Shown here in pieces: positions 17,155 through 25,767 of a stretch of 64,000 bases of DNA. The stretch comes from an uncultured Adlercreutzia sp. (GTDB lineage: Bacteria; Actinomycetota; Coriobacteriia; Coriobacteriales; Eggerthellaceae), in assembly GCA_910589165.1 (NCBI GenBank), contig CAJUSP010000003.1, forward strand, positions 131,051 through 195,050, in the 5' to 3' direction. The notes beneath the pieces are model-generated. The model saw only the letters and a list, made by a program, of their open reading frames with translations. It did no database searches and had not been told where the DNA came from. Position 1 is the first letter of the stretch, and the number at the start of each line of letters is the position of its first letter. The translations under genes were made by a program, and so were the position numbers.

Positions 17155-18831
17155 TTACTCGGCTGAGGCGGCTTGCAGCTCCTGGGCGAGGGCCTTGGCG
17201 TCGTCGTAGGCCAAAAGCTCGTCGATGGTGACGAACTTATAGCCCTGGGCCTTCAACTGGGGCAGCGCGATGGAAAGGGCCTCCACGGTCTGGCTGCGGT
17301 CGCCGCCGCCGTCGTGCATGAGCACCACGTCGCCCGATTTCACCGAGAGCAGGCGCTGCACAATGGCATCGACGCCAGGCTTGCGCCAATCCTCGGTATC
17401 GATGTTCCAGCCGATCTCGCTCGTCACATAGGGAGCGAGGTTCCAGATGATGTCGCCGTGGTAGTTGCCGCCCGGCGAGCGAAACGCCTTCGAGGCCTCC
17501 GTACCGGTCGCATCGGTGATGGCCTGCTGGCCCATCTGCACTTCCTCGATCTGCTTCTCGGGGCTCTGGCGCGTCATGTCCACCCCGTTGCCGCCGCCGG
17601 TGGCCGCATGGTCGTAGGAGTGGGTCGCAATCTGGTGCCCCGCATCGGCGGCCTGCTTCACCAGGGCCGAGAAGTCGGTCTTGTCGGAAATCTGCTCGCT
17701 GATAGTGAAGAACGTGGCCTTGGCGTCGTTCTCCTTCAGAATCTTCAGAATCTGCTCGGTGGAGCCCGCCCACGGGCCGTCGTCGAAGGTGAGCGCGATC
17801 ACCTTGTCGCCGTCGGTGTTGGCGTTGTACTTGAGGTACACGTTGTCCACGCCCTCGGTCACCGTCTCCTCGATAGTCTTGCCCGACACCTTGCCGGTAC
17901 GCTTCTCTACCTGGGAGGCCTCGCCGGGCACGTACACGTGCAGGGCGCCCTCGCCCAGCTCCACCTGCTCGGGCTGGGTCTCAACAGTCTCGACGTCGTA
18001 CTCCTCGGTGACGTCGGCCCCGTGGTCAAGCTGCACTGTATCACCGGAGTGCAGCTCGAAGGCCGGGTCGTCTACCTCGTCGCCATTCACCGTGCCCACA
18101 AAGGCCGTGCCGCCGCCTTCCTCGATCACTTCGCCGTCGACAGCCACCAGGTTACCGGGAACCGGCGTGACCACGCCCTCCTCGATGATGTCGGAAAGCG
18201 TCGTGCCGCGATCGACCGTGCGCGTCATGCCGTTCACGGTGACGTTGAAGGAAAGCGGGTTGAAGTGCAGGTACACCCCCGCGCCGATGGCGCCGAGGAT
18301 AACGAGGGCCGCAAGCACCGACACGATGCCGGCCTTCTTCTTGCCCTTCTTCTTGTAGCGGCCGGCATCGGCATAGGGCGAGCCGGGCAGCTCGGAGGGC
18401 GCCGCCGGCATGACGCGGGGCGCCGAGGATTGGGCATAGCCCGCGTAACCGCCCTGCTGCTGGTAGCGCGACCCGTACTGCGGGTTCGAGGCCGCCCCCG
18501 GGTACGGGGTGTTGGTGTTGGCCACGTACTGCTCGTAGGCCGCCCGGGCCGCCGCCTCCTGGGAGACGGCATCGTGCCCGTTGGGATAGGCGGGAACGCT
18601 GCGCTGGGCGCCCGTAGCCGAGGGAGATGCCGGATGGGCGCCGGTGGCGGAGGGCCCCACGGCACGCTGGGCCCCTGTGGCGCCAGGGTTCACCGGGCGC
18701 TGGGCTCCCGTGGCCCCGGGCACGGCACCGCGCACCGGCGCGCTCGCAGATCGCCTCGTGGGCTTCTTGTGGGCGCGGGCGGCGTTACGCGGGTTGTTCG
18801 TCCCTTCGGGGTTGGTGGGCGCATCGGGCAT
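17155..18831 (-). CDS. Membrane-anchored polysaccharide deacetylase
   Basis: 558 residues. The N-terminal ~150 residues are disordered and contain repeated ATGAQR-type units. One transmembrane segment lies near residues 165-190. An extracellular region rich in acidic residues and resembling ubiquitin-like/G5-type linkers follows. The C-terminal NodB domain has LTFDDGPW (catalytic/metal aspartates), the HSYDHA metal motif and a RSPGGNYH segment. It probably deacetylates peptidoglycan or another surface glycan. AAGGAA lies upstream of the ATG. Palindromic repeats flank it on both sides. Confidence 0.85.
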   Translation of the reverse strand: MPDAPTNPEGTNNPRNAARAHKKPTRRSASAPVRGAVPGATGAQRPVNPGATGAQRAVGPSATGAHPASPSATGAQRSVPAYPNGHDAVSQEAAARAAYEQYVANTNTPYPGAASNPQYGSRYQQQGGYAGYAQSSAPRVMPAAPSELPGSPYADAGRYKKKGKKKAGIVSVLAALVILGAIGAGVYLHFNPLSFNVTVNGMTRTVDRGTTLSDIIEEGVVTPVPGNLVAVDGEVIEEGGGTAFVGTVNGDEVDDPAFELHSGDTVQLDHGADVTEEYDVETVETQPEQVELGEGALHVYVPGEASQVEKRTGKVSGKTIEETVTEGVDNVYLKYNANTDGDKVIALTFDDGPWAGSTEQILKILKENDAKATFFTISEQISDKTDFSALVKQAADAGHQIATHSYDHAATGGGNGVDMTRQSPEKQIEEVQMGQQAITDATGTEASKAFRSPGGNYHGDIIWNLAPYVTSEIGWNIDTEDWRKPGVDAIVQRLLSVKSGDVVLMHDGGGDRSQTVEALSIALPQLKAQGYKFVTIDELLAYDDAKALAQELQAASAE

Positions 18832-19024
18832 TGCGGCGTTCCTTCGGCAAGCGTCATCGGGCGGATAGAGTCATTCTCGGAATTATACGACGAAGCTGCC
18901 CTAGGGACAGCCCTCGGGTGCTTACATTTCCGTAAAGTTCGCAATCCTTCGGTTCTCCACAGAATATGAACACCGGCCGCACGGACCCAGCCTGCGGGGA
19001 ACGGAAAGCCGTCGCGAGCCGAGC

Positions 19025-19045
19025 GGCAAGGGCATGGCCCTTGCC
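19025..19045. repeat. Palindromic repeat copy
   Basis: Perfect 9-base arms GGCAAGGGC and GCCCTTGCC around ATG, followed by CTACGGGG as in the other copies. It is one of three in the 326-base deacetylase-uvrB gap (18832-19157), which holds no gene. Confidence 0.9.
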
Positions 19046-19080
19046 CTACGGGGGGAGAGAATCCCGGGAGTGACCCGTAG

Positions 19081-19110
19081 GGAAAGGGCCATGCCCTTTC
19101 CGTTTTTGTC
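19081..19110 (+). repeat. Palindromic repeat, A/T arm variant with T5 tail
   Basis: Arms GGAAAGGGC and GCCCTTTCC, then GTTTTTGTC on the plus strand. It matches the variant at 17122-17142 including the tail, but lies in the opposite orientation. Confidence 0.9.
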
Positions 19111-19128
19111 AGGTGTTTCCGGCCGAGC

Positions 19129-19149
19129 GGCAAGGGCATGGCCCTTGCC
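19129..19149. repeat. Palindromic repeat copy abutting the uvrB stop
   Basis: Perfect arms GGCAAGGGC/GCCCTTGCC around ATG, then CTACGGGG. The uvrB stop codon begins eight bases after the right arm. Confidence 0.9.
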
Positions 19150-19157
19150 CTACGGGG

Positions 19158-21311
19158 CTACTGCGCGCGACTGCTTCCGTAGGCGGCGTGTTTGCGGTTG
19201 CCGTAGGCGCTGCCCTTGCGCGCGCTCTTCTTCAGGTCCTTCAGCACGTCGTCCTCGCTTTGGCCCTCCACGGACGCGCGCAGCTTCACCACCTGGTCGC
19301 GCAGGCGCGCCGCCTCCTCGAAGTCCATGGACCGCGAGGCCTCGGCCATGTCGTCCTCCATCGACGAGATGATGCGCAGCACCTCTTCGCGCGAGAGCTC
19401 CGCCAGTTCCTTGTTCACCTGCTCGGCCGTGGTGTTCGCCGTCTCGTCGGTGATGAAACCCATGATGTCGTTGATGGCCTTGCGGATGGTCTGCGGCTTG
19501 ATGCCGTGGGCCTCGTTGTAGGCCATCTGAATCTCGCGACGCCGGCGCGTCTCGTCGATGGCCCGGCGCATGGAATCGGTGATGCGGTCGGCGTACATGA
19601 TGACCTCGCCGGACACGTTGCGGGCCGCACGGCCAATGGTCTGGATGAGCGAGCGGTGGTTGCGCAGGAAGCCCTCCTTGTCGGCGTCGAGGATGGCCAC
19701 AAGCGACACCTCGGGCAAATCCAGGCCCTCGCGCAGAAGGTTGATGCCCACGAGCACGTCGAACTCGCCGCGGCGCAGATCGCGCAGAATCTCCGTGCGC
19801 TCCAGGGTGGCAATGTCCGAGTGCATGTAGCGTGCCTTCACCCCCTGGTCCAGCAAATGGTCGGTGAGATCCTCGGCCATCTTCTTCGTGAGCGTGGTGA
19901 TGAGCACGCGCTCGTCGCGGGCGGCGCGCTCCTTGGCCTCGTCGATGATGTCGTCGATCTGGCTCTTGCTCGTGCGCACGACAATTTCCGGGTCAAGAAG
20001 CCCCGTCGGGCGGATGACCTGATCCACCTTCTGCTGGCTCACCTTCTCCTCGTAGTCGCCCGGCGTGGCCGACACGTAGATGAACTGCGGGACGCGGTCC
20101 TCGAACTCGTCGAAGCGCAAGGGGCGGTTGTCCAGGCAGCTGGGCAGCCGGAAGCCGTGCTCGGCCAGGGTGATCTTGCGGGAGCGGTCGCCCTCGTGCA
20201 TGCCGCGGATCTGCGGCACGGTCACGTGGGACTCGTCGATGATGCAGAAGAAGTCGCTCGGGAAGTAGTCGATGAGGGTGTAGGGCGGCTCGCCGGGCTC
20301 GCGGCCGTCCAAGTGCCGCGAGTAGTTCTCGATGCCGGAGCAGAAGCCCATGGTCTCAAGCATCTCCAAGTCGTAGTTCACGCGCATCTCGAGGCGCTGG
20401 GCCTCCAGCAGCTTCCCCTCTTCCTTGAACTGGGCCAAGCGCTCGCGCAGCTCGTCCTGGATGGTGCCCAGGGCCTTGTCCATCTTCGGGCGCGCGGTCA
20501 CGTAGTGCGACGCCGGCCAGATGGGCAGCGCCTCATAGGTGCCCAGCACCTCGCCCGTCACCAGGTCAATCTCGGCGATTTCCTCAATCTCGTCGCCCCA
20601 GAACTCGATGCGCAGCGGGTTGTCGGCGTAGGGCGGGAACACGTCGAGCGCATCGCCTCGCACCCGGAAGGTGCCGCGCTTCAGCTCGTAGTCGTTGCGG
20701 TCGTACTGGATGTCGATGAGCTCGTAGATGACCTGGTCGCGATCCATCTCCTTCTGCTTGTCGACGAACACCGCCATGCCAGCGTAGTCCATGGGGCTTC
20801 CGATGCCGTAGATGCACGACACCGAGGCCACCACGATGACATCGCGCCGCGAGAGCAGGGCGCTTGTGGCCGCATGGCGCAGCTTCTCCACCTCCTCGTT
20901 GATGGAGGCGTCCTTCTCGATGAAGGTGTCGGAGGCGGGCACGTAGGCCTCGGGCTGGTAGTAGTCGTAGTAGCTGACGAAGTACACCACGGCGTTGTCG
21001 GGGAAGAACTCCTTCAGCTCGGCGGCCAGCTGGGCCGCGAGCGTCTTGTTCGGCGCCATGACGAGTGTGGGTTTCTGCACCGCCTCGATGGTCTTCGCCA
21101 TGGTGAAGGTTTTGCCCGAGCCGGTGACGCCGAGCAGCGTCTGGTAGCGCAGCCCCTCTTCCACGCCCTTCGCCAAGGCGGCGATGGCCTCGGGCTGGTC
21201 GCCCGACGGCTCGAAGGGCGACACCACCTTGAACGGGGTGTTCGCCAGGCGCACTTCGGGAAGCTTCCCCTCCATGGCCATGCCCTCTATGTTGGAAAGA
21301 TGCGTGGACAT
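19158..21311 (-). CDS. uvrB: Excinuclease ABC subunit B
   Basis: Damage-verification helicase of nucleotide excision repair. 717 residues, with a short extra N-terminus and C-terminus. Walker A GVTGSGKTFTM is near residue 60, the beta-hairpin region around YYDYYQPEAYVP, the helicase motif IIDESHV, the helicase C domain (GINLLREGLDLPEVSL), and a C-terminal UVR domain that binds UvrC. The ATG has a GAGAGGAG ribosome site. A LexA-type box lies 63 bases upstream. Confidence 0.97.
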   Translation of the reverse strand: MSTHLSNIEGMAMEGKLPEVRLANTPFKVVSPFEPSGDQPEAIAALAKGVEEGLRYQTLLGVTGSGKTFTMAKTIEAVQKPTLVMAPNKTLAAQLAAELKEFFPDNAVVYFVSYYDYYQPEAYVPASDTFIEKDASINEEVEKLRHAATSALLSRRDVIVVASVSCIYGIGSPMDYAGMAVFVDKQKEMDRDQVIYELIDIQYDRNDYELKRGTFRVRGDALDVFPPYADNPLRIEFWGDEIEEIAEIDLVTGEVLGTYEALPIWPASHYVTARPKMDKALGTIQDELRERLAQFKEEGKLLEAQRLEMRVNYDLEMLETMGFCSGIENYSRHLDGREPGEPPYTLIDYFPSDFFCIIDESHVTVPQIRGMHEGDRSRKITLAEHGFRLPSCLDNRPLRFDEFEDRVPQFIYVSATPGDYEEKVSQQKVDQVIRPTGLLDPEIVVRTSKSQIDDIIDEAKERAARDERVLITTLTKKMAEDLTDHLLDQGVKARYMHSDIATLERTEILRDLRRGEFDVLVGINLLREGLDLPEVSLVAILDADKEGFLRNHRSLIQTIGRAARNVSGEVIMYADRITDSMRRAIDETRRRREIQMAYNEAHGIKPQTIRKAINDIMGFITDETANTTAEQVNKELAELSREEVLRIISSMEDDMAEASRSMDFEEAARLRDQVVKLRASVEGQSEDDVLKDLKKSARKGSAYGNRKHAAYGSSRAQ

Positions 21312-21373
21312 GCCGCCCGCTCCTCTCGTCGTGCTCGCGTACGGCTCGCCAGTCTACCACGGGCCGTGCCTAT

Positions 21374-21387
21374 TGAACAGATGTTCG
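21374..21387 (-). promoter_or_regulatory. SOS (LexA) box upstream of uvrB
   Basis: TGAACAGATGTTCG matches the CGAAC-N4-GTTCG class: GAAC and GTTC separated by AGAT, with one outer mismatch. It lies 63-76 bases before the uvrB ATG, an expected place for SOS control. Confidence 0.7.
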
Positions 21388-21514
21388 TCAATCCTTCACC
21401 GAAGCGTAACGGCGCGCCCCAACGAAATCGTGTCAGCCGCCTGCGCGGCACCCCCTCACATTTCCTCAGTGCTATACTCCCATCGTTTTACTGGTTGGAA
21501 GAGAGGCATTCCCC

Positions 21515-22558
21515 ATGGCCGTCAATTACCGCAGCATCGTCCCCGGCATCGGCATCTGCGCCGCCATCGCCGTTCCCTGTTGGTTCCTCGGCGAGGCGCT
21601 GCCCGTCATCGGCGGCCCGGTGTTCGCCATTTTGCTGGGCATGCTCATCGCCGTGTGGTGGGGCCAGCCCAAGCGCGGCACGGTCCAGGACGGCATCGCC
21701 TTCACGGCGAAGAAGATCCTGCAGTACGCCGTCATCCTGCTCGGCTTCGGGCTGAACCTCGTGCAGATTGCCGCCGTGGGCGCCGAGAGCCTGCCTATCA
21801 TCTGCTCCACCATCGCCACGGCCCTCATCGTGGGCTACCTGCTGTACAAGATTCTGCACATGGAGTCGGCCATTGCCACGCTCATCGCCGTGGGCTCCTC
21901 CATCTGCGGCGGCTCGGCCATCGCCGCCACAGCGCCGGTCATTCACGCGAAAGACGAGGAAGTGGCCCAGGCCATCTCGGTCATCTTCCTGTTCAACGTG
22001 CTGGCGGCGCTCATCTTCCCCACCCTCGGCAACGCGCTCGGCATGAGCAACGAGGGCTTCGGACTGTTCGCCGGCACCGCCGTGAACGACACCTCGTCGG
22101 TGACCGCCGCCGCGGCCGCCTGGGACGGCATGCACCCGGGCTCCAACGCGCTGGACGACGCCACCATCGTGAAGCTCACGCGAACGCTGGCCATCATCCC
22201 CATCACGCTCGTGCTCGGCATCCTCGTGGCGCGGCGCGAGAACGCCGCCGGCGCCCACGACGGCGCGCTCGGCAGCTTCTCGCTCAAGCGCGCCTTCCCC
22301 ATGTTCATCCTGTTCTTCCTGCTGGCCTCGGTCGTCACCACCGTGGCCGTGGCCGCCGGCGCCGATGTGGCGGTGTTCGCCCCCTTAAAGACGCTCAGCA
22401 AGTTCTTCATCGTCATGGCCATGGCGGCCATCGGGCTTAACACCGACATCGTGAAGCTCGTGAAAAGCGGCGGCAAGCCCATCCTCATGGGCCTCATCTG
22501 CTGGATCTGCATCGCCGCCGTAAGCCTCGCCATGCAAAGCCTGCTGGGCCTTTGGTAG
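21515..22558 (+). CDS. YeiH/UPF0324-family membrane transporter
   Basis: 347 residues with about ten hydrophobic helices. Family marks are the N-terminal GPVFAILLGMLIAVWWG region, a SSICGGSAIAATAPVI segment and a NDTSSVTAAA segment. The family is annotated as putative sulfate exporters; substrate is unproven. The start MAVNYRSIVPG has GAAGAGAGG upstream. It is convergent with the HTH gene, with three bases between the stops. Confidence 0.85.
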   Translation: MAVNYRSIVPGIGICAAIAVPCWFLGEALPVIGGPVFAILLGMLIAVWWGQPKRGTVQDGIAFTAKKILQYAVILLGFGLNLVQIAAVGAESLPIICSTIATALIVGYLLYKILHMESAIATLIAVGSSICGGSAIAATAPVIHAKDEEVAQAISVIFLFNVLAALIFPTLGNALGMSNEGFGLFAGTAVNDTSSVTAAAAAWDGMHPGSNALDDATIVKLTRTLAIIPITLVLGILVARRENAAGAHDGALGSFSLKRAFPMFILFFLLASVVTTVAVAAGADVAVFAPLKTLSKFFIVMAMAAIGLNTDIVKLVKSGGKPILMGLICWICIAAVSLAMQSLLGLW

Positions 22559-22561
22559 GGA

Positions 22562-23086
22562 CTAGGCGCCTGCGAGCACGCGATATGCATTCACTGCCGT
22601 TTCGCGGCTCAGCTTAGTCACATCCCCTTTCATGAAGGCATAGAAATTGCCTTTGTTGAGACCCAGCAGGCGGCACGCCTGAGCTCGGCTCATTCCGCGC
22701 TGCTCCAGGGCCTGCTCGATGGCATCACGAACCATGGGAAGCATATGCCGATCGCGCTCCAGGCTGGTAGCCTCCGAACGCCACGCATTCCAAACCTTGC
22801 GATAGCGATTCTGCTCCGGAAGCTCCTCGAGGTACTCCTCCAGAGAGCCGCCTTTCTGACTTATGTCGGCCAACGTCCTTCGATAGGCGGCCTCAAAGGG
22901 AGTCCCCGCCGCCTGCCTCAGCAGATAATCCTCCCTCCCTTCGGCGCAAGCCAGAAGCAAAAGAGCCTCGGCCGCCCTGGGGGAATCGCAAGTCACAGCC
23001 TGAAAGAAACGCTTTAGACTCGCCGATTCACAACCGGTCAGATCCTGTACGTAGCCGAGAAGAAATCCCTTAAACGAACGGCTCAC
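22562..23086 (-). CDS. HTH (XRE-like) regulator of unknown pathway
   Basis: 174 residues from the GTG at 23086. The N-terminal half (SFKGFLLGYVQDLTGCESASLKR) is helical and unassigned. The C-terminal ~55 residues form an XRE-like helix-turn-helix (SRAQACRLLGLNKGNFYAFM). A GGGAGGG lies about nine bases before this GTG; the ATG at 23095 is too close to it, though a start at 23152 is also open. It overlaps the end of a 40-codon ORF (23070-23192). Base composition upstream is clearly more AT-rich than the neighbours. It may regulate itself through the inverted repeat at 23203-23227. It could be an antitoxin-type regulator; not established. Confidence 0.65.
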   Translation of the reverse strand: MSRSFKGFLLGYVQDLTGCESASLKRFFQAVTCDSPRAAEALLLLACAEGREDYLLRQAAGTPFEAAYRRTLADISQKGGSLEEYLEELPEQNRYRKVWNAWRSEATSLERDRHMLPMVRDAIEQALEQRGMSRAQACRLLGLNKGNFYAFMKGDVTKLSRETAVNAYRVLAGA

Positions 23087-23192
23087 TGCAACCATCCCTC
23101 CCGGTACTGCGCATAACCCCTGCGACTTTGCCGGAAAAGAACACTTCCTCATCGATGCGCTTTAGCTTACTTATGAGCTCTTCTCTGTCCAT
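23070..23192 (-). CDS. 40-residue small ORF preceding the HTH gene
   Basis: It starts MDREELISKLKRIDEEVFF and ends EPFV. The ribosome site AAGGAG is ideally placed six bases before its ATG, better than that of the downstream HTH gene, which it overlaps by about 17 bases. It is too short to classify. Either it is a genuine small protein translationally coupled to the regulator, or it is the N-terminus of the HTH protein cut off by a frameshift. Confidence 0.55.
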   Translation of the reverse strand: MDREELISKLKRIDEEVFFSGKVAGVMRSTGRDGCSEPFV

Positions 23193-23202
23193 AAAACTCC
23201 TT

Positions 23203-23227
23203 AGTATTATTAAATCTGAATAATACT
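23203..23227 (-). promoter_or_regulatory. Perfect inverted-repeat operator
   Basis: AGTATTATT, seven bases, AATAATACT: perfect 9-bp arms. It lies 11 bases upstream of the 40-codon ORF, in an AT-rich patch that can also supply -10-like sequences. It is the likely binding site of the HTH protein. Confidence 0.7.
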
Positions 23228-23289
23228 ATTGGCTCCAAAGAAAGGCAAGGGCCCTAAAGACCCTTGCCCGACAGCGCTAATCGCAAGAG

Positions 23290-23889
23290 TTAGATGCTCT
23301 TCCTGTACTCGTTCCACCAGGCCAATACCTCGTTGCGCAGTTCTTCCGGGGTGCCGTCGTTGTTGAAGACGACGTCGGCGGCCTCGATGCGGTCGGCATC
23401 GGTGATCTGGCGGGCGATGCGGGCACGCACGTCCTCCTCGGGGAAACCGGAGGCCACGGCGCGCTCGATGCGCACCTCCAGCGGCGCGAGCACCGCCATG
23501 ACCACGTCGGCCCCGTAGGCCAGCGAGCTCTGGCGGTTGCGGAAGACGGAGTACTCCACCACCACGGCGGGCTTGCCCTCAGCCGTAAAGCCGTCGATGA
23601 GGTCGGTGTAGCGCTCCTCGATGCGCGGCATGGTGATGGTGTTCAGCTTGCGGGTGGCCGCCGGCGTGGCGAAGGCCTTGGCGGCCAGCGCCGGGCGCAC
23701 CACTTCCCCGCTCTCATCGAAGATGTCGTCGCCGAAGGCGCCGCGCAAATCGTCCTTCACCGTGTCCCACGTGAGCACCTCATGGCCCACCTGGTCCAAG
23801 TCGATCCACGCCAGGCCCTCGTCGGTCAGCGCCTTGCGCGCCGTCGACTTCCCCGCGCCCATCCCGCCAATGAGAAACAGCTTCTTCAT
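23290..23889 (-). CDS. coaE: Dephospho-CoA kinase
   Basis: Last step of coenzyme A synthesis: phosphorylates the 3'-OH of dephospho-CoA. The P-loop GGMGAGKST is at residues 7-15, followed by the LID and the DADR segment (RQITDADRIEAADVVFNNDG). 199 residues, normal. The frame is open further upstream, but the ATG at 23889 (MKKLFLIGG) has a perfect AGGAGG six bases ahead. It lies between rpsA and the HTH pair and is followed by a clear terminator upstream of it for rpsA. Confidence 0.95.
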   Translation of the reverse strand: MKKLFLIGGMGAGKSTARKALTDEGLAWIDLDQVGHEVLTWDTVKDDLRGAFGDDIFDESGEVVRPALAAKAFATPAATRKLNTITMPRIEERYTDLIDGFTAEGKPAVVVEYSVFRNRQSSLAYGADVVMAVLAPLEVRIERAVASGFPEEDVRARIARQITDADRIEAADVVFNNDGTPEELRNEVLAWWNEYRKSI

Positions 23890-23941
23890 CCCATACCTCC
23901 TGATGTTACTTTCGAAGTGCCTCCATGATACACGAAAAGAA

Positions 23942-23967
23942 ACGGGCCACCCCGAAGGATGGCCCGT
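23942..23967 (-). terminator. Terminator of rpsA
   Basis: Perfect 8-bp stem (ACGGGCCA/TGGCCCGT, 10-base loop), followed on the minus strand by TTCTTTTC. It lies 25 bases past the rpsA stop. Confidence 0.85.
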
Positions 23968-23992
23968 CAAATTCACGCGGTTGCGTCTAAGG

Positions 23993-25216
23993 TTACTCGG
24001 CGTCCTCCACCGTCTCCACCTCGACGACCTCGGCCTCGGCCGGAGCCTCGTCCTTCTTGCGGCGGGCCGGCTTCTCCTCGGCCTGAACCGACTCGTCCAC
24101 GTCGATCTCGAAGCCCAGCTCCTCGGCAGCGGCCTTCATGGACAGGCTGATGCGGCGGCGGTCCGGGTTGATCTCCATGACCTTCACCTTCACATCGTCG
24201 CCCGCATGCACGACCTGCGCCGGGGTGTCGATGTGGCGGCCGGCCATCTCAGAGATGTGCACCAGGCCCTCGATGGAATCGCCCAGCTCGACGAAGGCGC
24301 CGAAGGGAACGATCTTGGTGACCTTGCCGTCGACGATGGTGCCCACGGGGTAGTTCTCCACCAGCTGGATCCACGGGTCGGGCGTGGTCTGCTTGAGGCC
24401 GAGCGAGATGCGCTCACGCTGCAGATCGACGTCGAGCACCTCGACCTCCACCTCGTCGCCCACCTTGACGACCTCGGAGGGATGGTTGACGTGGTTCCAG
24501 GACAGCTCGGAGATGTGCACCAGGCCGTCGATGCCGCCCAGATCCACGAAGGCGCCGAAGTCCACGATGGAGGAGACGGAGCCCTTGAGGCGCATGCCCT
24601 TGGTGAGCTTCGAGAGGATCTCGGCGCGCTCGTTCTTGCGGCCCTCCTCCAGAAGCACGCGGCGGGACAGCACGACGTTGTTGCGGTTGCGGTCCATCTC
24701 GATGACGCGGGCCTCGATCTCGGTGCCCAGGTACATGTCCAGGTCCTTCACGCGGCGCAGGTCCACGAGAGAGGCCGGAAGGAAGCCGCGCAGGCCGATG
24801 TCCAGGATAAGACCGCCCTTGACCACCTCGATGACCTCGCCGGTGACCACTTCGCCGGCCTTGAACTTCTCCTCGACGGAAATCCAGGCACGCTCGTACT
24901 CGGCGCGCTTCTTGGAAAGGATGAGGCGGCCGTCCTTGTCCTCCTTCTGAAGGACCAGAGCCTCGATCTTGTCGCCCAGGCTCACGATGTCGGACGGATC
25001 GGCGTCCTTGCGGATGGACAGCTCGCGGGAGGGAATGACGCCCTCGCTCTTGAAGCCGATGTCAACGAGGACCTCGTCGTGCTCGAGCTTGACAACGGTG
25101 CCATCGACCAGATCGCCCTCGTCGAACTCGGTCAGCGTGCCGTCGATCATCTCGTTCATCTGCTCGTCGGAGATGTCCGAGAAGTCGATCACGGACGTGT
25201 TCTTGATTTCGGTCAA
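23993..25216 (-). CDS. rpsA: 30S ribosomal protein S1
   Basis: RNA-binding protein that helps the 30S subunit engage mRNA. 407 residues with four S1 (OB-fold) repeats starting near residues 35, 120, 205 and 290; the third and fourth carry the typical VDFGAFVDLGG and VPFGAFVELGD cores. The C-terminal ~50 residues are acidic/Lys-Arg mixed and disordered. This four-repeat form is usual for Actinobacteria. The start codon is TTG (MTEIKNTS), preceded by AAAGGGG. Confidence 0.95.
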   Translation of the reverse strand: MTEIKNTSVIDFSDISDEQMNEMIDGTLTEFDEGDLVDGTVVKLEHDEVLVDIGFKSEGVIPSRELSIRKDADPSDIVSLGDKIEALVLQKEDKDGRLILSKKRAEYERAWISVEEKFKAGEVVTGEVIEVVKGGLILDIGLRGFLPASLVDLRRVKDLDMYLGTEIEARVIEMDRNRNNVVLSRRVLLEEGRKNERAEILSKLTKGMRLKGSVSSIVDFGAFVDLGGIDGLVHISELSWNHVNHPSEVVKVGDEVEVEVLDVDLQRERISLGLKQTTPDPWIQLVENYPVGTIVDGKVTKIVPFGAFVELGDSIEGLVHISEMAGRHIDTPAQVVHAGDDVKVKVMEINPDRRRISLSMKAAAEELGFEIDVDESVQAEEKPARRKKDEAPAEAEVVEVETVEDAE

Positions 25217-25369
25217 AACGGACCCCTTTCAAAAACTAAAATCGGGGACCCTTCGTCATGATGGTTGATACTTACCATGTTCGCTTGCGCAAGCAAGGAT
25301 CGCGGTGCAACAAACATGTCTCGGGGGCCAACAGATACTTGTACCTGCCCACGGCGGGCAAGCTTGCCC

Positions 25370-25375
25370 AGTATA
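25370..25375 (-). promoter_or_regulatory. Candidate -10 of the rpsA promoter
   Basis: TATACT on the minus strand, about 155 bases before the rpsA TTG. No good -35 is present. The leader contains a GCTTGCGCAAGC palindrome near 25280-25295. The gap 25217-25458 has no other gene. Confidence 0.35.
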
Positions 25376-25458
25376 GCACCGCCCGCCCAGAACGTTCTGT
25401 GAATTTTCCCCGAGCGCGAGTGTTTTTCACGACATGCCCAAAGAGCGGTGAGACGGCA

Positions 25459-25707
25459 TCACTGAGCCGCGCGTGCCTCGCGCAGGGCACGGGCCATCTG
25501 GTCGGCGCAGGAGGTGGGGCGCCGGCCGCAGGTGTGGCCCTCCATCATGGCCACGATCTCCTCGACGTCCTTCCCCTCCACCAGCTTCGAGATGGCCTTC
25601 AAATTGCCGTCGCAGCCGCCGGTGAACTGCACGCTCTTGATGGTGTCGCCGTCCAGCTCCACGTCGATCTGCCGTGAGCACACGCCCTTCGGGATATAGG
25701 TATGCAT
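25459..25707 (-). CDS. TSCPD-domain protein (TIGR03905-like)
   Basis: 82 residues. A small stand-alone version of the Cys-rich domain found at the C-terminus of class II ribonucleotide reductases. The mark is the C-terminal HTCGRRPTSCADQMARAL segment; a GGCDGNLKAIS turn lies mid-protein. Function of the stand-alone form is unknown. The chosen ATG (MHTYIPKG) has GAGAGG upstream. It follows glnK on the same strand with a 60-base gap. Confidence 0.8.
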   Translation of the reverse strand: MHTYIPKGVCSRQIDVELDGDTIKSVQFTGGCDGNLKAISKLVEGKDVEEIVAMMEGHTCGRRPTSCADQMARALREARAAQ

Positions 25708-25767
25708 GAGTTCGTCCTCTCTCTTCGTTTGCGAGAGATTGTACCCCATAAGCACTCCTACCGTCTT

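Noticed and set aside
25395..25404. LexA box AGAACGTTCT before rpsA
   Set aside because: The half-sites are adjacent with no four-base spacer, and S1 is not a known SOS gene.
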